Origin: Cerrena zonata
Taxonomy: Eukaryota > Basidiomycota > Agaricomycetes > Polyporales > Cerrenaceae
Reading direction: 5' to 3'
Length of the DNA stretch: 64,000 nucleotides
Assembly (NCBI GenBank): GCA_038087015.1
Contig: JASBNA010000031.1
Location: 434,001 to 498,000, forward strand
The translations under genes were made by a program, and so were the position numbers. Shown here piece by piece: positions 45,836 through 56,218 of the stretch. The stretch's first letter is position 1. Each line of letters begins with the position of its first letter. The notes beneath the pieces were generated by a model. That model did not search any database and was not told where the DNA came from. It saw only the letters and a list, made by a program, of their open reading frames with translations.

Positions 45836-47357
45836 CCTATCGACACAGTTCAATATACTAGTAACGTCGACTCTCGAGACGGGGTGACAATATTGGGCAC
45901 TTCTCCGTCTCGCTGAGATGTGGTGCATGCAGTTTCTTTCATCAATACCGTCATGTTTGGACGACACATTGGGATGCGTGTCATCTTTGGTTGTGTCAAA
46001 ACCTAGGTAGATCAAATTAACACGTTCCGTGAATCGATGTATCAGCTAGCTTACCACCGCTACTCGCCATTGTGAACGGAAAACCTTCTCCAAGTTCATC
46101 ATTGATCAGGGTATCAATATTCACAGTCTTGTGTGAGACAAATCAGTGAAATGTCTACGACGGTTCCGTTACCACTCACCAGGCCAAATTGTGGGGCGAC
46201 GAAAGTATTTTGCGTGTCAACTGTATCTATGTCATCAGGCTTCGACAGTATTAATTATGTTTATGTTCCAGCTCAGGGAGCGACTAAACGCACAATGTGG
46301 AGGTTAAGTATACGATCGGCAGGTAATCGAGGCTACACTCAATGAGTCAGCGTAATCCTAGTAATTATTTATAGAAAGACAAACCTTCTTGGAGCACTCG
46401 GGTTCCATAACCACCTCCATCTCTCCGATATCACTTGTTGGTACTAGACTAACGTCCTCGGAAAGGTGGCCAGAATCTGCAGCTGCCAAAATCAAAGGGA
46501 CTATGCGCAGTACGCGATACTTAGCCCTGTAAGCCTGCAGAAAAATGCAGTCCTTCGCCTCCGGTCTTGTCGGATCCGTTGGAGAAGGAACCGTGCTCAA
46601 ATCTGATTCCCGAGGCGGTTGTTCTTCAAAGCTGTCTGACTTGCGAGTCTGAGGACTCGTTTGCTGTCGTTCCGTAGGGATTGGTCCCAACGTTCCGTAC
46701 GGTACGCGTCCTCGTAAGGAAACTTGCAGTACTTCTTCGGTATTGTTAAAGCATGCGATAGCCCATTTTCTTGCTTTGATATAACCACGCACGAGGATTA
46801 TGTCTTCTTTGTCGATGATGGGAGACCCTTCTTCTTGAGTGGCCCACTCGTGCCAAGACCTATGGTTGCGACGCATGTATTCAATCCAATCACGGTTATG
46901 CGGAACCACGACATTCTCGCATCCTTCCTGCAATGCCAACAACGCCCCGGTTCCTTCCACGCATCGATATCGGCACGTCATAATGGGAGAGTCTGGTTGC
47001 TCATTTCTAACTCGTGATTTAAGCCCACTGATCACATAAGAAGAATAAAGCAATTATAACGCACGGGATGGATGTCTGCAAGACATTCTCACTCGTATAA
47101 ATTTGAGCTTGGAGTTGGTTTGGGTAATGCCCAGGTTTGTGGCTTTTTCTAAGGGGTTCAAAGTTCTTGGGTAGATCCCCTCTGTTTCGCTCGGGATCAA
47201 GTATGTTGAGAAGCAGGTGCCAGGATCCATTATCCTGATCAATATAACCAACGTCACCTATCAACACTTCGTCGGGTGAGGGTTCTGGTCGCCACAGAGC
47301 ACGGCCGTGTCCTAGCTTGCTGAGATGCTCTTGATATACCTTGGTCGTCCTATTCAT
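45836..47357 (-). CDS. F3: 'GDVGYIDPD' family protein
   Basis: ATG 47357 (TTKVYQEHLSKLGHGRALWR, PSPDEVLIGDVGYIDQDNGS). An intron begins GTGCGT near 47067; exon 2 has GTGALLALQEGCEN, MRRNHRSWHEWATQ, KEDIILVRGYIKARKWAIAC, VSLRGRVPYGTL, DCIFLQAYRAKYRVLRIVPL and MEVVMEPECSK. Further exons give PDDIDTVDTQNTFVAPQFGL, TVNIDTLINDELGEGFPFTM, and KDDTHPNVSSKHDGIDERNC ... VDVTSILNCVDR up to a GTATGT donor at 45835. No stop interrupts the model. It is closest to F2 and F4 by eye. The 3' end beyond 45836 is unknown. Confidence 0.6.
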
Positions 47358-48023
47358 CCTAATAAAGGCGTTACGCAGGTACTGAGAGCTTATAAAGGCG
47401 GACAGTGCTAGTGGACGCTCGAGCTCGGAGGAAACCCGAAGATTTGATCATACCAAGAATCAGATTGACCAAGCTATATAACAAGCGCGATGTCAAGGGT
47501 GTGCATGGTCAGAGGACCTAGGGCAGCTTCCATGCACCCGTATATAGAGAAAGGGTCCTATCTCTGTGAATAGGTTTCATCATGGGTTCGACGGGGTTCC
47601 AGATCGAAAAGTAGGGAAAAGTGTGAGAAATCCTTCGCTGAGCTACCAGAATGTCAAGTTTTGTGAGAGATTATTGCAACTATTGAAAGTAAAGCGATGC
47701 AAGATATTCCTTGTCTAAGTGTAGTGAATATGTCTTTTCTAAGAATTGTCATCGGCGTCCGAGCTTGGTTCCAGCATCGACGGTTTACATAATCGACTAC
47801 AGTAAGGGAGGAAAGTCGGCCCGTTTAAATGAGTGCACATTCAACATACAGCGATGATACAGCTGGAGCAAGCTGAAGCCCAGAAGAAAATGAATACCTA
47901 TGCCGAATACTGCTCGCCTCACATCTACGCATGAACCAGGATCAAATAACTCGGACTGCCGGAGTTCTGGACTAGTATATGTCAATTCCAGGGTGAAATA
48001 CGGTGAACGAACTGATAACATAC
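47358..48023. other. intergenic F3-F4
   Basis: F3 promoter and possibly the last short exon of F4 near 47940-47970. No independent gene supported. Confidence 0.3.
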
Positions 48024-50348
48024 CTTTTCAATATAACTACTGAGCTTACTTGCGATGTCCGACCTTAGAACAGAGTGGCCCTGCGGGCTCTTCTCTCTCG
48101 CAGGGATTTGTCGCATTGCTGTACGATCGGGCAACTTCATATTATCCCCGTCCCCAACGCCACGACTGTTAGGTAAGGAATTAGGACACCTAGCGAAAAC
48201 ATCTTTGGGAGAGCCATCGAGTTCAAGTTTGAGTGTCGCAGCTATAGACTTATGATCAGAACACATCATGGATCGTTGAGTGGGCTCATCTTACCACCAC
48301 TACTCGTAACCATGTATGGGAAACGTTGTCTTAATTCATCATCCGTTAAACTATCGATGTCGACAGCCTTGTGAGAAGTGAGTTCGTAAATTGTTCATGA
48401 CGGTTGTCAACCATAAAAATGATACTCACCAAGCCCGACTGAGGGTCGATAAACATATCTGGTACGATGGCCACATCTGCATCAGTAGACTTTGGTGGTG
48501 TCAGTTACATATAGATTTACATCAGGAGATATGAAATGTACCGCGAGGAGATAGTCGAGAATACGAGCGACCGGTAATCGAGGCTGTATTTGACTGGTTA
48601 AAGGAGCCCCTGTGATTCTCTGCAGAGACAAACCTTGGAGTACTCAGGTTCCATAACCACCTCAACTTCTTCAACGTCCTCCATCGGTACTGAATCTTCA
48701 TCCTCAGAAGAGTCATCCCCTGATAAGTCACCGGGATCCGCGCTTCCTTCTAGTTTCAAGAGTAACGGCCTCTTCTTCTTTATGACATACCTGGCCCTAT
48801 AGAGTAACATGAAGACGCAGTCCGTAGGAGTATCAGGTGGCGGTGAGTTGACATCTGCCAGTTGTGGGGGCTGTGATGAATCAACATCCTTCACATGTGA
48901 CTCTCGAGACTGAAAGGTCTCTGATTTTCGAGACTCCGGGGAGCGGACGGTTTCAGTTTGCGAAGACAATGTTAAGTCAAAGTCTACAGCATATGGAATT
49001 CCCCCGTGTAGAGCGAAGTGCATTCTTTGGCTCTTGTCGTGAAGGCATGCGACGGCCCAGCTTTTCGCCTTGTAAAAACCATGAACGAGAACTATCTCAT
49101 TTTTCTTCATCACTAACTTGCGGTCTCGAGTGATCCACTCATGCCAAGATCTGTGATTGCGTTGCATATAATCTGCCCATGCCTTATTATGCGGTATGCA
49201 TTCCAGATCGCCTCCATGTTGCAGCGCGAGTAGTGCACCAGAACCACGACGAGAGTGATATTGTGACGCCGCGCCAACGGCGACTCCACCGGGACCTCTA
49301 TAAATAATAAAATTAGATAAATAGAGTAAGCGTATGGGCTATATAGTGTCCCAAAATTATTTTCCGCGGTAAGTACCAGAATTGAGTGATTTCGCGGTAA
49401 GTTGAGTGTTCAGGGCACTTTCCGCGCGCGAAGTGTCCAAAGACTTCCGCGCTCTGTTGGAGACAATTGTTGCGCGCGGCAATATTTCTGGTGACATTTC
49501 TGTCAAATGGGTTGATGGAGGCTATCCGAACGTTGTATCAACCCAGTCTTTTCTAGTAAATTCTGATGTTACTGGCGGTCTTAGAAATATGAAGCAAAGG
49601 GTTTGCTTCCCTTACAAGACGCCATAATGATCCAGGGGTAACATTATAATGATTATTATAACATTGGGAAGATACCAGTACTATATCACAAGAGGCATGA
49701 CAATCCCGGGGATCCCTTATTATTCTTACATGAATTTTTAGTCTCTTACTAGCTCAACCCATTAGCTCTGAATGTCTTGTTAATTTGGAGTTCTTGAGAC
49801 TCTATCTCATTTCTTATTGCTTCATGTCGGACATGAGACATAGAGAGTTGAGTTACGGAACTCTGACCCACCGTGCAACTAGCCTCAAGTTAGTGTCGAG
49901 GTTCTGCAACTTAGCGCGGAATCACCGACCAACGTACCGCGCGCGAGCTAAATACATACCGCGGAAGGCGATAATTTTGGGACACTATATTACCCATATA
50001 AGCGTGAATGTACACAACACACACTGAACCCCCCATCTCTATTTTGGTTTCTCTGATTGATTTGTTCAAGTAGACCGGTGACTGGAGCTGTCGGCGAAAA
50101 TATATAGATTGGATACGAAGATCCTCATCTTCAACAGCCTCGAAGTGTTTGTGCGCGCCATCTTCTAATTCTTCGTGTCGTTCGCGATCAAGAATGTTGA
50201 ATAATAGATGCCAGGATCCACTGTCTGAATTGATATAACCAACATCTCCGATACGTACTTCGTAAGGTGAGGGTTCTGGCCTCCACAAGGCACGACCAAG
50301 TTGCAATTCCCTAAGATTCTCCTGATACACCCTAGCCGATTTGGTCAT
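48024..50348 (-). CDS. F4: 'GDVGYIDPD' family protein, TIR element in intron 1
   Basis: ATG 50348 (TKSARVYQENLRELQLGRAL, WRPEPSPYEVRIGDVGYINS, GSWHLLFNILDRERH) to a GTTCAG donor near 50025. Intron 1 is about 720 bp because it holds the 644 bp element at 49344-49987. Exon 2 resumes near 49298 with GPGGVAVGAASQYHSRRGSG, ALLALQHGGDLE, MQRNHRSWHEWITRD, EIVLVHGFYKAKSWAVACLH, DCVFMLLYRARYVIKKKRPL and VEVVMEPEYSK. Then STDADVAIVPDMFIDPQSGL, AVDIDSLTDDELRQRFPYMV, and AATLKLELDGSPKDVFARCP ... IASKLSSYIEK up to a GTATGT donor at 48023. The coding sequence is uninterrupted if the intron still splices; Agaricomycete introns are normally under 100 bp. Confidence 0.6.
49344..49987. mobile_element. 644 bp TIR element with TA target duplication (MITE-like)
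   Basis: Ends are exact inverted repeats for 17 bp (TAGTGTCCCAAAATTAT), then imperfect (TCCGCGGTA shared), with further inward similarity (TGATT[T/C]CGCG[G/C]TAAGTTG). The element is flanked by TA at 49342-49343 and 49988-49989, a Tc1/mariner-type duplication. No transposase-sized frame lies inside, so it is non-autonomous. GC-rich CGCG clusters sit at both subterminal regions, with an AT-rich middle. It lies in an intron of F4. Confidence 0.8.
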
Positions 50349-51455
50349 AGAAGCGGACGTATAATGAGAATGAGATATTATGATGCTGTAGGAGTCAATA
50401 GCGAGAACTCGAGTATGCGAATGAAGCACGTACAGCGGTTTCCTTGAGTTCAAGTTGGACCTTGAGAGGGATCTCATTAGTCACGCCTGCCTTGTACTAT
50501 AACAAGCTCGATGTCATGGGTATATCCGGTCAGAGGGTCCAGGGTAACTTCTCTACACTCACGCGTACAGATAAAGCGCTATCTTTGTGTGCTAGCATTC
50601 ATCGATATTCATCATGTGGTAGACCAGGTTCCAAATCGAACAGTAGGTGCAACGTAAATGATGTGTTCGAATTTTCGCAAAGAACCGAATGGCGGGGACC
50701 GTTCAACCGGGAATACCAGATATACCCCTGCGCTAAGTAGAGTAAAGATATACCTGAAATACAAAGGTGCTGAGGATTGAGTTGTTGAACCAATCATCAA
50801 TTTCAGGCTTGGCCTACACTAACGGTAGTGTGGCTAATTGAGAAGAAAATGATCGGTGACATCGCTGCCTTCGAATCTTCCTCCCACGGTATCTACATAC
50901 AGGCTCGGTCTCAATTCAACTTGTTCATGATCAGTCACTAGTCACTACTCAATACTCAATATTGGCACCACTTATTACTCTTTATCTCAATCATCTAATG
51001 TTTAGCGTCGAGACGTCTACGGCTAGAGAAAGATTATAACTGGGGCCTGCATCTTCGTTCTACTTGTGTACTCACTCATTCAAGCTGGCAGCTTCGAATT
51101 CTCCACGGCAAGGGGCTTGAATGAGGAAGACTGATCTACTTTCACTCACTCGAATGACATCAACTCCATGTGCCGCTACCCTCACAACGTTGCATGGTCA
51201 ATGGTCATGGGGTATCTATCCCTGCATGGAAGGCGTGGACTTACCCTGTTACAGAACTTAGCCCAGACCCTTGGACTCGGACCAAGGACACCGTTGACAT
51301 CGCCGAGTCGCGCTTCTTGTACAAACAAAGCTCGGCCTATCTGATTCTTACTCAGACCGAACCAGCTGTTTTATTGTGCGTATTTCTCTCGTATATCAGC
51401 ATGTCATCGAGTGTTTACTAACTACATATCATCTCAGGTTCGAACATACACGACT
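50349..51455. promoter_or_regulatory. divergent region F4-F5
   Basis: 1.1 kb between the divergent starts of F4 and F5. No other gene is supported. Presumed promoters of both. Confidence 0.35.
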
Positions 51456-53039
51456 ATGAGCAGATCGACCAAAGTGTACCACGAGGCTCTGAGCAAGCTA
51501 GGATATGGATTTCCTTTGTGGCGTCCAGAACCTTCACCCGATGAAGTGTGTATTGGAGATGTTGGTTACATCGATCCTGACAGTGGATCATGGCATTTAT
51601 TATTCAATATCCTCGACCCTCAACGATACTCACAGGCAAGTGGTAAGCCTCCAGACTTCCAATGCTTGGAAGGGGAGGTTTTCAAAGAAAAGGCTAAATC
51701 GTTAGGGGCCGGGGTATATATGAGCGATTCAATACAGAAAATAGGCCCCGAATCTAAGTATGTGGCTTCATTGTGTTCGCATTTAACTATTTATTAAATA
51801 ATCAACAGGGACTCCCAAACCTTCGTCTACAAACCGAAAGATGATAAAACATCTGGTGCATTGTTAGCGTTACAGAAAGCCGGCTGTATCGAATCGCTCG
51901 ATTATAGCCATCACCATCGTGCATGGGTCGACCATATGCGTCGTTACCTCAACTCCTGGTATGAATGGGCCACCCGTAGAGTATATATCCAGAAGGAGGA
52001 TATACTTTTAATCAGTGGCTTTGTGAAGGCCAGCGCATGGTCGGTAGTAGCATTCCGGAGTCGGAATGAGGAACTGCGATTAAACCTACATGACGACGGA
52101 GTGCCGTACAAGGTCGAGGCACGTTCTCTACTCAATCAAACAGCTCCCATACCTGAATACCGTTCTGCGACCACCTTCACAACTTACTCGCAAGCTTCAC
52201 AACCGACAGCTTCTTCCTCTCAGCCCTCATCGTCACCTGATGCTACCGATTGCGTTTTCCTAGTAGCCTATAGGGCCAAATATCGTATAATGCGCAAAGC
52301 TCGTATTGACAAATTACAAGCAAGTGCCGATCCCAAGGACTTATTCGAGGATGACTCTGATGACGACGAAAATCCAGTTCAAGTAGGTGATGTCGAGGAA
52401 ACAATAATTGTTGAACCCGAATGCTCGAAGGTTCGTCTACGGAGAGAACTGCAGGGACTGACTCAATAAATTATCTATAGTCACAATCTCCCATCGATCG
52501 TATGCTCGACACCCTCATTGCAGTGAGTTTCATTCTTTCTCGTGCAGAGAGAGTAGAGAGCTGAAGTTGTCAAAGTCTGCCAGTGTAGATGTGGCCACCG
52601 TATCGAAGACACATATTGGTTCAAACTTCGCCTCTGTGAGTATAATTCAAACGATTGGATAGCGTTGATGATATCCTTACTAGTATTCATTCCCCGCAGG
52701 CTGTCCGTATTGATGATTTAACCGGTAATGGACTTGGACAACATCCCTCATACGCCGCGGCATGTGGTAATGGTAAGGTGCTTTGATATCTTGGCTTACA
52801 ATATATACTGAATCAATTTATCTATAGCTGCGGCATCAAAACCTAGCTCGGATATAGCCTCCGTTCCTTCCACTGTCCTCGATATGTCCAGCAGAGGTAG
52901 TGTCAGAAACGCAAGCAATGTCAAATTGTGCGATCGCACGGCAGTACAACACATTCCGATAGAAATAGAGAACCCTCAAAGATATTTTATTCCGAGGTCG
53001 AATATCGCGAGCAAGATAAGCTGTTACATCGAAAAGGTA
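51456..53039 (+). CDS. F5: 'GDVGYIDPD' family protein
   Basis: ATG 51456 (RSTKVYHEALSKLGYGFPLW, SPDEVCIGDVGYIDPDSGSW, HLLFNILDPQRY) to GTATGT. The acceptor CAACAG joins in phase (ESK-DSQTFVYKPKDDK), followed by SGALLALQKAGC, VDHMRRYLNSWYEWATR, KEDILLISGFVKASAWSVVA, DCVFLVAYRAKYRIMRKARI, an acidic stretch (DLFEDDSDDDENP) and TIIVEPECSK. Further exons: SASVDVATVSKTHIGSNFAS, AVRIDDLTGNGLGQHPSYAA, AAASKPSSDIASVPSTVLDM ... SNIASKISCYIEK up to a GTATGA donor at 53040. If unspliced there, it ends one codon later with TGA. It is on the opposite strand to F1-F4 and apparently intact. Confidence 0.65.
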
Positions 53040-53390
53040 TGAATGTCGCCAATTATTGATTTTACTGTCTATCGATCACCTACTCATTGCTCCGTTGGCA
53101 CACCAGCTCATCAACCCGACTGTTGTAGTGATATAACCACGGAGACGAGATCAGCACTACTCAACATACGCTGTCGTTCCCCTATATCCCCAATGTACCT
53201 TCAGGCTCCCTGGATCTTTGAATATACATGACTACATCGTTCACGGATACAGTGAAGTGGATTCATTTCCGAGAGAACACTGGCTAGCACTCTTGATACT
53301 GGGAATTTGAGACACGAAGTCTTAAACAGACGATTTCTTCAGCGCGTTGCAGATTATTGAAGGCTTTATCTCTCAATATCATTCATCATG

Positions 53391-53774
53391 TCACTCGTGG
53401 ATATAAGTTGGATATTCAATGATGCTGGAGGAGGATGACGTCCGTACACAACCTAGCGATCTGGCGGAACTCACATATTCTTCAGACCACAGCGAGCGAC
53501 CGAGACCAGATATATCGGTGTTTTGCGAAGCGAGGTAATCCACATACAGCAGTGACCTGATAGGTTCTAACCACTCGTGGCATAACAAGAGGTAGTTTGC
53601 TAGAGTCGATTGAGGCATCAAGGGAGCTATATCAAACCAAACGTCAAGAGGTATCTTGGATCGACTCGGAGGAGCAACGGTGCTGTTTGAGCCGGGACAT
53701 ATTATTCGAGGCCTACACCAATGATTTAATGTATCCGACAACGTTGCTCTAGCGATAGTTACCTTGTCTTGCAT
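53391..53774 (-). pseudogene. F-box gene fragment
   Basis: A 127-codon frame carries IPLDVWFDIAPLMPQSTLAN then YLLLCHEWLEPIRSLLYVDY, matching the agaricomycete F-box pattern (LPxDVWxxIxxxL...C..W...R.LLY). Only the F-box region and a short tail are present; the several-hundred-residue repeat region usually attached is missing, so it is probably a truncated copy. The start could instead be in an upstream exon. Confidence 0.5.
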
Positions 53775-54435
53775 CCGGGTCGATTCAGCGTCGGATGAGT
53801 GAGAGAAGGCGTAGACAATGATTTAGATTCAAGCTTCTGTAGGTTGCATGCAAGACGTAAGACTCTGAAGATGGGTCTAGCATAGTGGCTGTTCCAAGGA
53901 CTTGGAAAGTTTGGCCACGGTACAAGGATAGGTAAGTATTGTTGAGCTCTTAGCCCGGGTTAAAACTTATACACTCTTCATGATGATAGCACGTTGGCAT
54001 TAATTAGCATATCAAGAGATTCCATCGATACACCTTGGCCTTCGTCTTGTGTTAAATCCTCACCAAAATGATAATAAAGCTGCAAACTTGCCTGGATCGA
54101 CCTGGAAGCTTAGGAAAATCTTAGTTTGTTCTCACTCAAGTCGTTACTGGCCACCAACGTGGCTATTCGGCGTTTGCCGACGCACTCGTTCGGTGGAATA
54201 GTAGTTCTTCTCTTTTGTTTAGGACTTTCACCAAAAACTGACAGTAAGTCCTTAAAGCTTTAGGAAAGGTATATTAAGCTCTAAACGTCATCAATATCAA
54301 CCACCACAGAAAACTATCGTTGGTCTATACGTTATATCTGACCCGCCCCACCACCATATCTTCTGTGTAGCAGACCGTCATACATTTTCCTAGCCTCCAT
54401 AAAGTCTTGCATTTCTCGCAGGACATAATCGGGAA
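53775..54435. other. intergenic, no gene
   Basis: About 660 bp of short ORFs only; promoter of the gene at 54436. Confidence 0.35.
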
Positions 54436-56218
54436 ATGAAACCAATGACATCCTCAACAATGCTCTGGAGCCATCTATTGCAAACTACTCAAAACCACCC
54501 CTCCACATCTAACTTCCGTCAAGCATCCTCCTCTGGAACGGGAACTGTCTCTACAAAGAACACGGTTTCTCTCAACAAACATGCGCCGATTGTAGCCACA
54601 GATAGAACAGGTACCTCTGCACGGATATTGCTTCACGACACGAAGGCAAGCCTAGAGAAGTTCACAGATTCAGTGCACAACCTTGTGAAAGACGTAGACG
54701 CCTCGAAGAACAAGATGGATTCTATCACTAAGCTCTTCGGACGCGGACAGGAGAATATAATCGAAGAAATGGTGTCTGTTGGTATGTTAGGCCGCATATA
54801 TGCACCCGATTCTATTCTTACAGTTGTCATGCACAGTCAATCGATGTCAGGTCGAGTTACAAAGGTCTCTTGGCGCCCCTGCACAACAAGACAAGCTTGA
54901 GCACCTAAACAAAGATGTCACAGTTATGTCTCGACGATTGGAATCACTCTCCAAAGAAGTAGAGATTCTACATATGGTATGTATGCGTACAATATCGATA
55001 GAGACAAGCTTGACCGATCGGAATTACGCGTGTAGGTCAATCAGACTCAAAGCCGAACCTTAGCTTCCATCCAGGAGCAACAAAGCCAACTTATTTCTTC
55101 CATAACACCACTTCTTCCCCTCGTCCAAGCGATTCCGTTACATATCGAATCCTCACGAACCTACTTCAAAGAGCACCTCGACGATGCTATGGGAGACATG
55201 ATGCCACGCCTCGTACAAAAGTGCTTAAACGAAGCATTACGGACCGTAAAACCTAGGTTTACCAAGATGCGAACGGAAGGTGGTGTTGATAGTCACACCG
55301 CCTCGAAACATATGTCTGGGTATATGCGCTCACCCACCTCTTTACGCCCTCTCGATTCCTCGCCTGCTGTTCCGATGGACCCTCTTCCGTCCTCTTCTCT
55401 AGCCCTGCTTTCATCTCCAACGTATCTATCTGCTGGTTCTACTTCTGAACGGCCTCTCAAAAGAAGAAAACTTGACTCTTTCGGAGATGACGACAATGAT
55501 GACCCGAAGCCAATATCACCCTCGCCTTCGTCTTCATCTTCATCTGTCGCATCCAGTACCGTAGAAGGATCTCAGGAAATCCCACTACTAACTGCTCCCC
55601 AAATCTCGAATATAACTGACCTGACGGGTGATCTTGAGTCACAGCAACCTTCGCTACCTTCACAGTATGAACCTCTAGAATACCCTCCGCCCAATCAGCT
55701 TGCTCGCATCTCTAGACCCATAGACGATATACCTGCTCCTCATGCTACGGAAACCCAAACGTCCCTCCAAATGGCTGTGTCTCCGGTACCACATACTACG
55801 CTTGCCGAATCTGTTTCTACGCTCGCTGAAAACGCACTTCCTGTCACTGCCGTCTCCACAACTAGTAATCCGACCGATAAACCGCACACACATCAAAACC
55901 TCGATAGTATCTATGATAATCGTCAAGCAGAATCAAATCGAACCGCATCTCTCCCTGATGTTGTAGTTCTCAGCTCCATTCCGTCTAAAACCCCTTCTCT
56001 AGTGGCATATTCCTCGTCTCCAGTGACATCTATGAAACCGATGAGCATCAAGCAAAGACGAGCGTACGGAATAGCAAGCGTCGAAACGGTATTGCCCTTT
56101 GATATTACCATACCGTCCGTTGAACTGACCGGTGACTGTACAGCGTCGTGAAAAGCGTTTTATACCCGTTACGGACGATGAAGACGAGGATGATGGCTGG
56201 GATGGGTTCGGATTTTGA
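54436..56218 (+). CDS. coiled-coil protein with NLS and acidic C-terminus, unknown function
   Basis: Exon 1 from ATG 54436: Ser/Thr-rich head then a helical segment (LHDTKASLEKFTDSVHNLVK, DVDASKNKMDSITKLF, GRGQENIIEEMVS). After an intron, VNRCQVELQRSLGAPAQQDK and LEHLNKDVTVMSRRLESLSK form a coiled coil. After another intron come RTLASIQEQQSQLISSITPL, LPLVQAIPLHIESSRTYF, then a long disordered Ser/Pro-rich region with a basic cluster RPLKRRKLD. A last 55 bp intron (GTATTG...TGTACAG) removes the in-frame stop at 56151 and leads in phase to RREKRFIPVTDDEDEDDGWD then GFGF and TGA at 56218. Probably nuclear. A chromosome-axis or recombination role would suit the architecture, but no specific family can be asserted. 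Confidence 0.6.
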
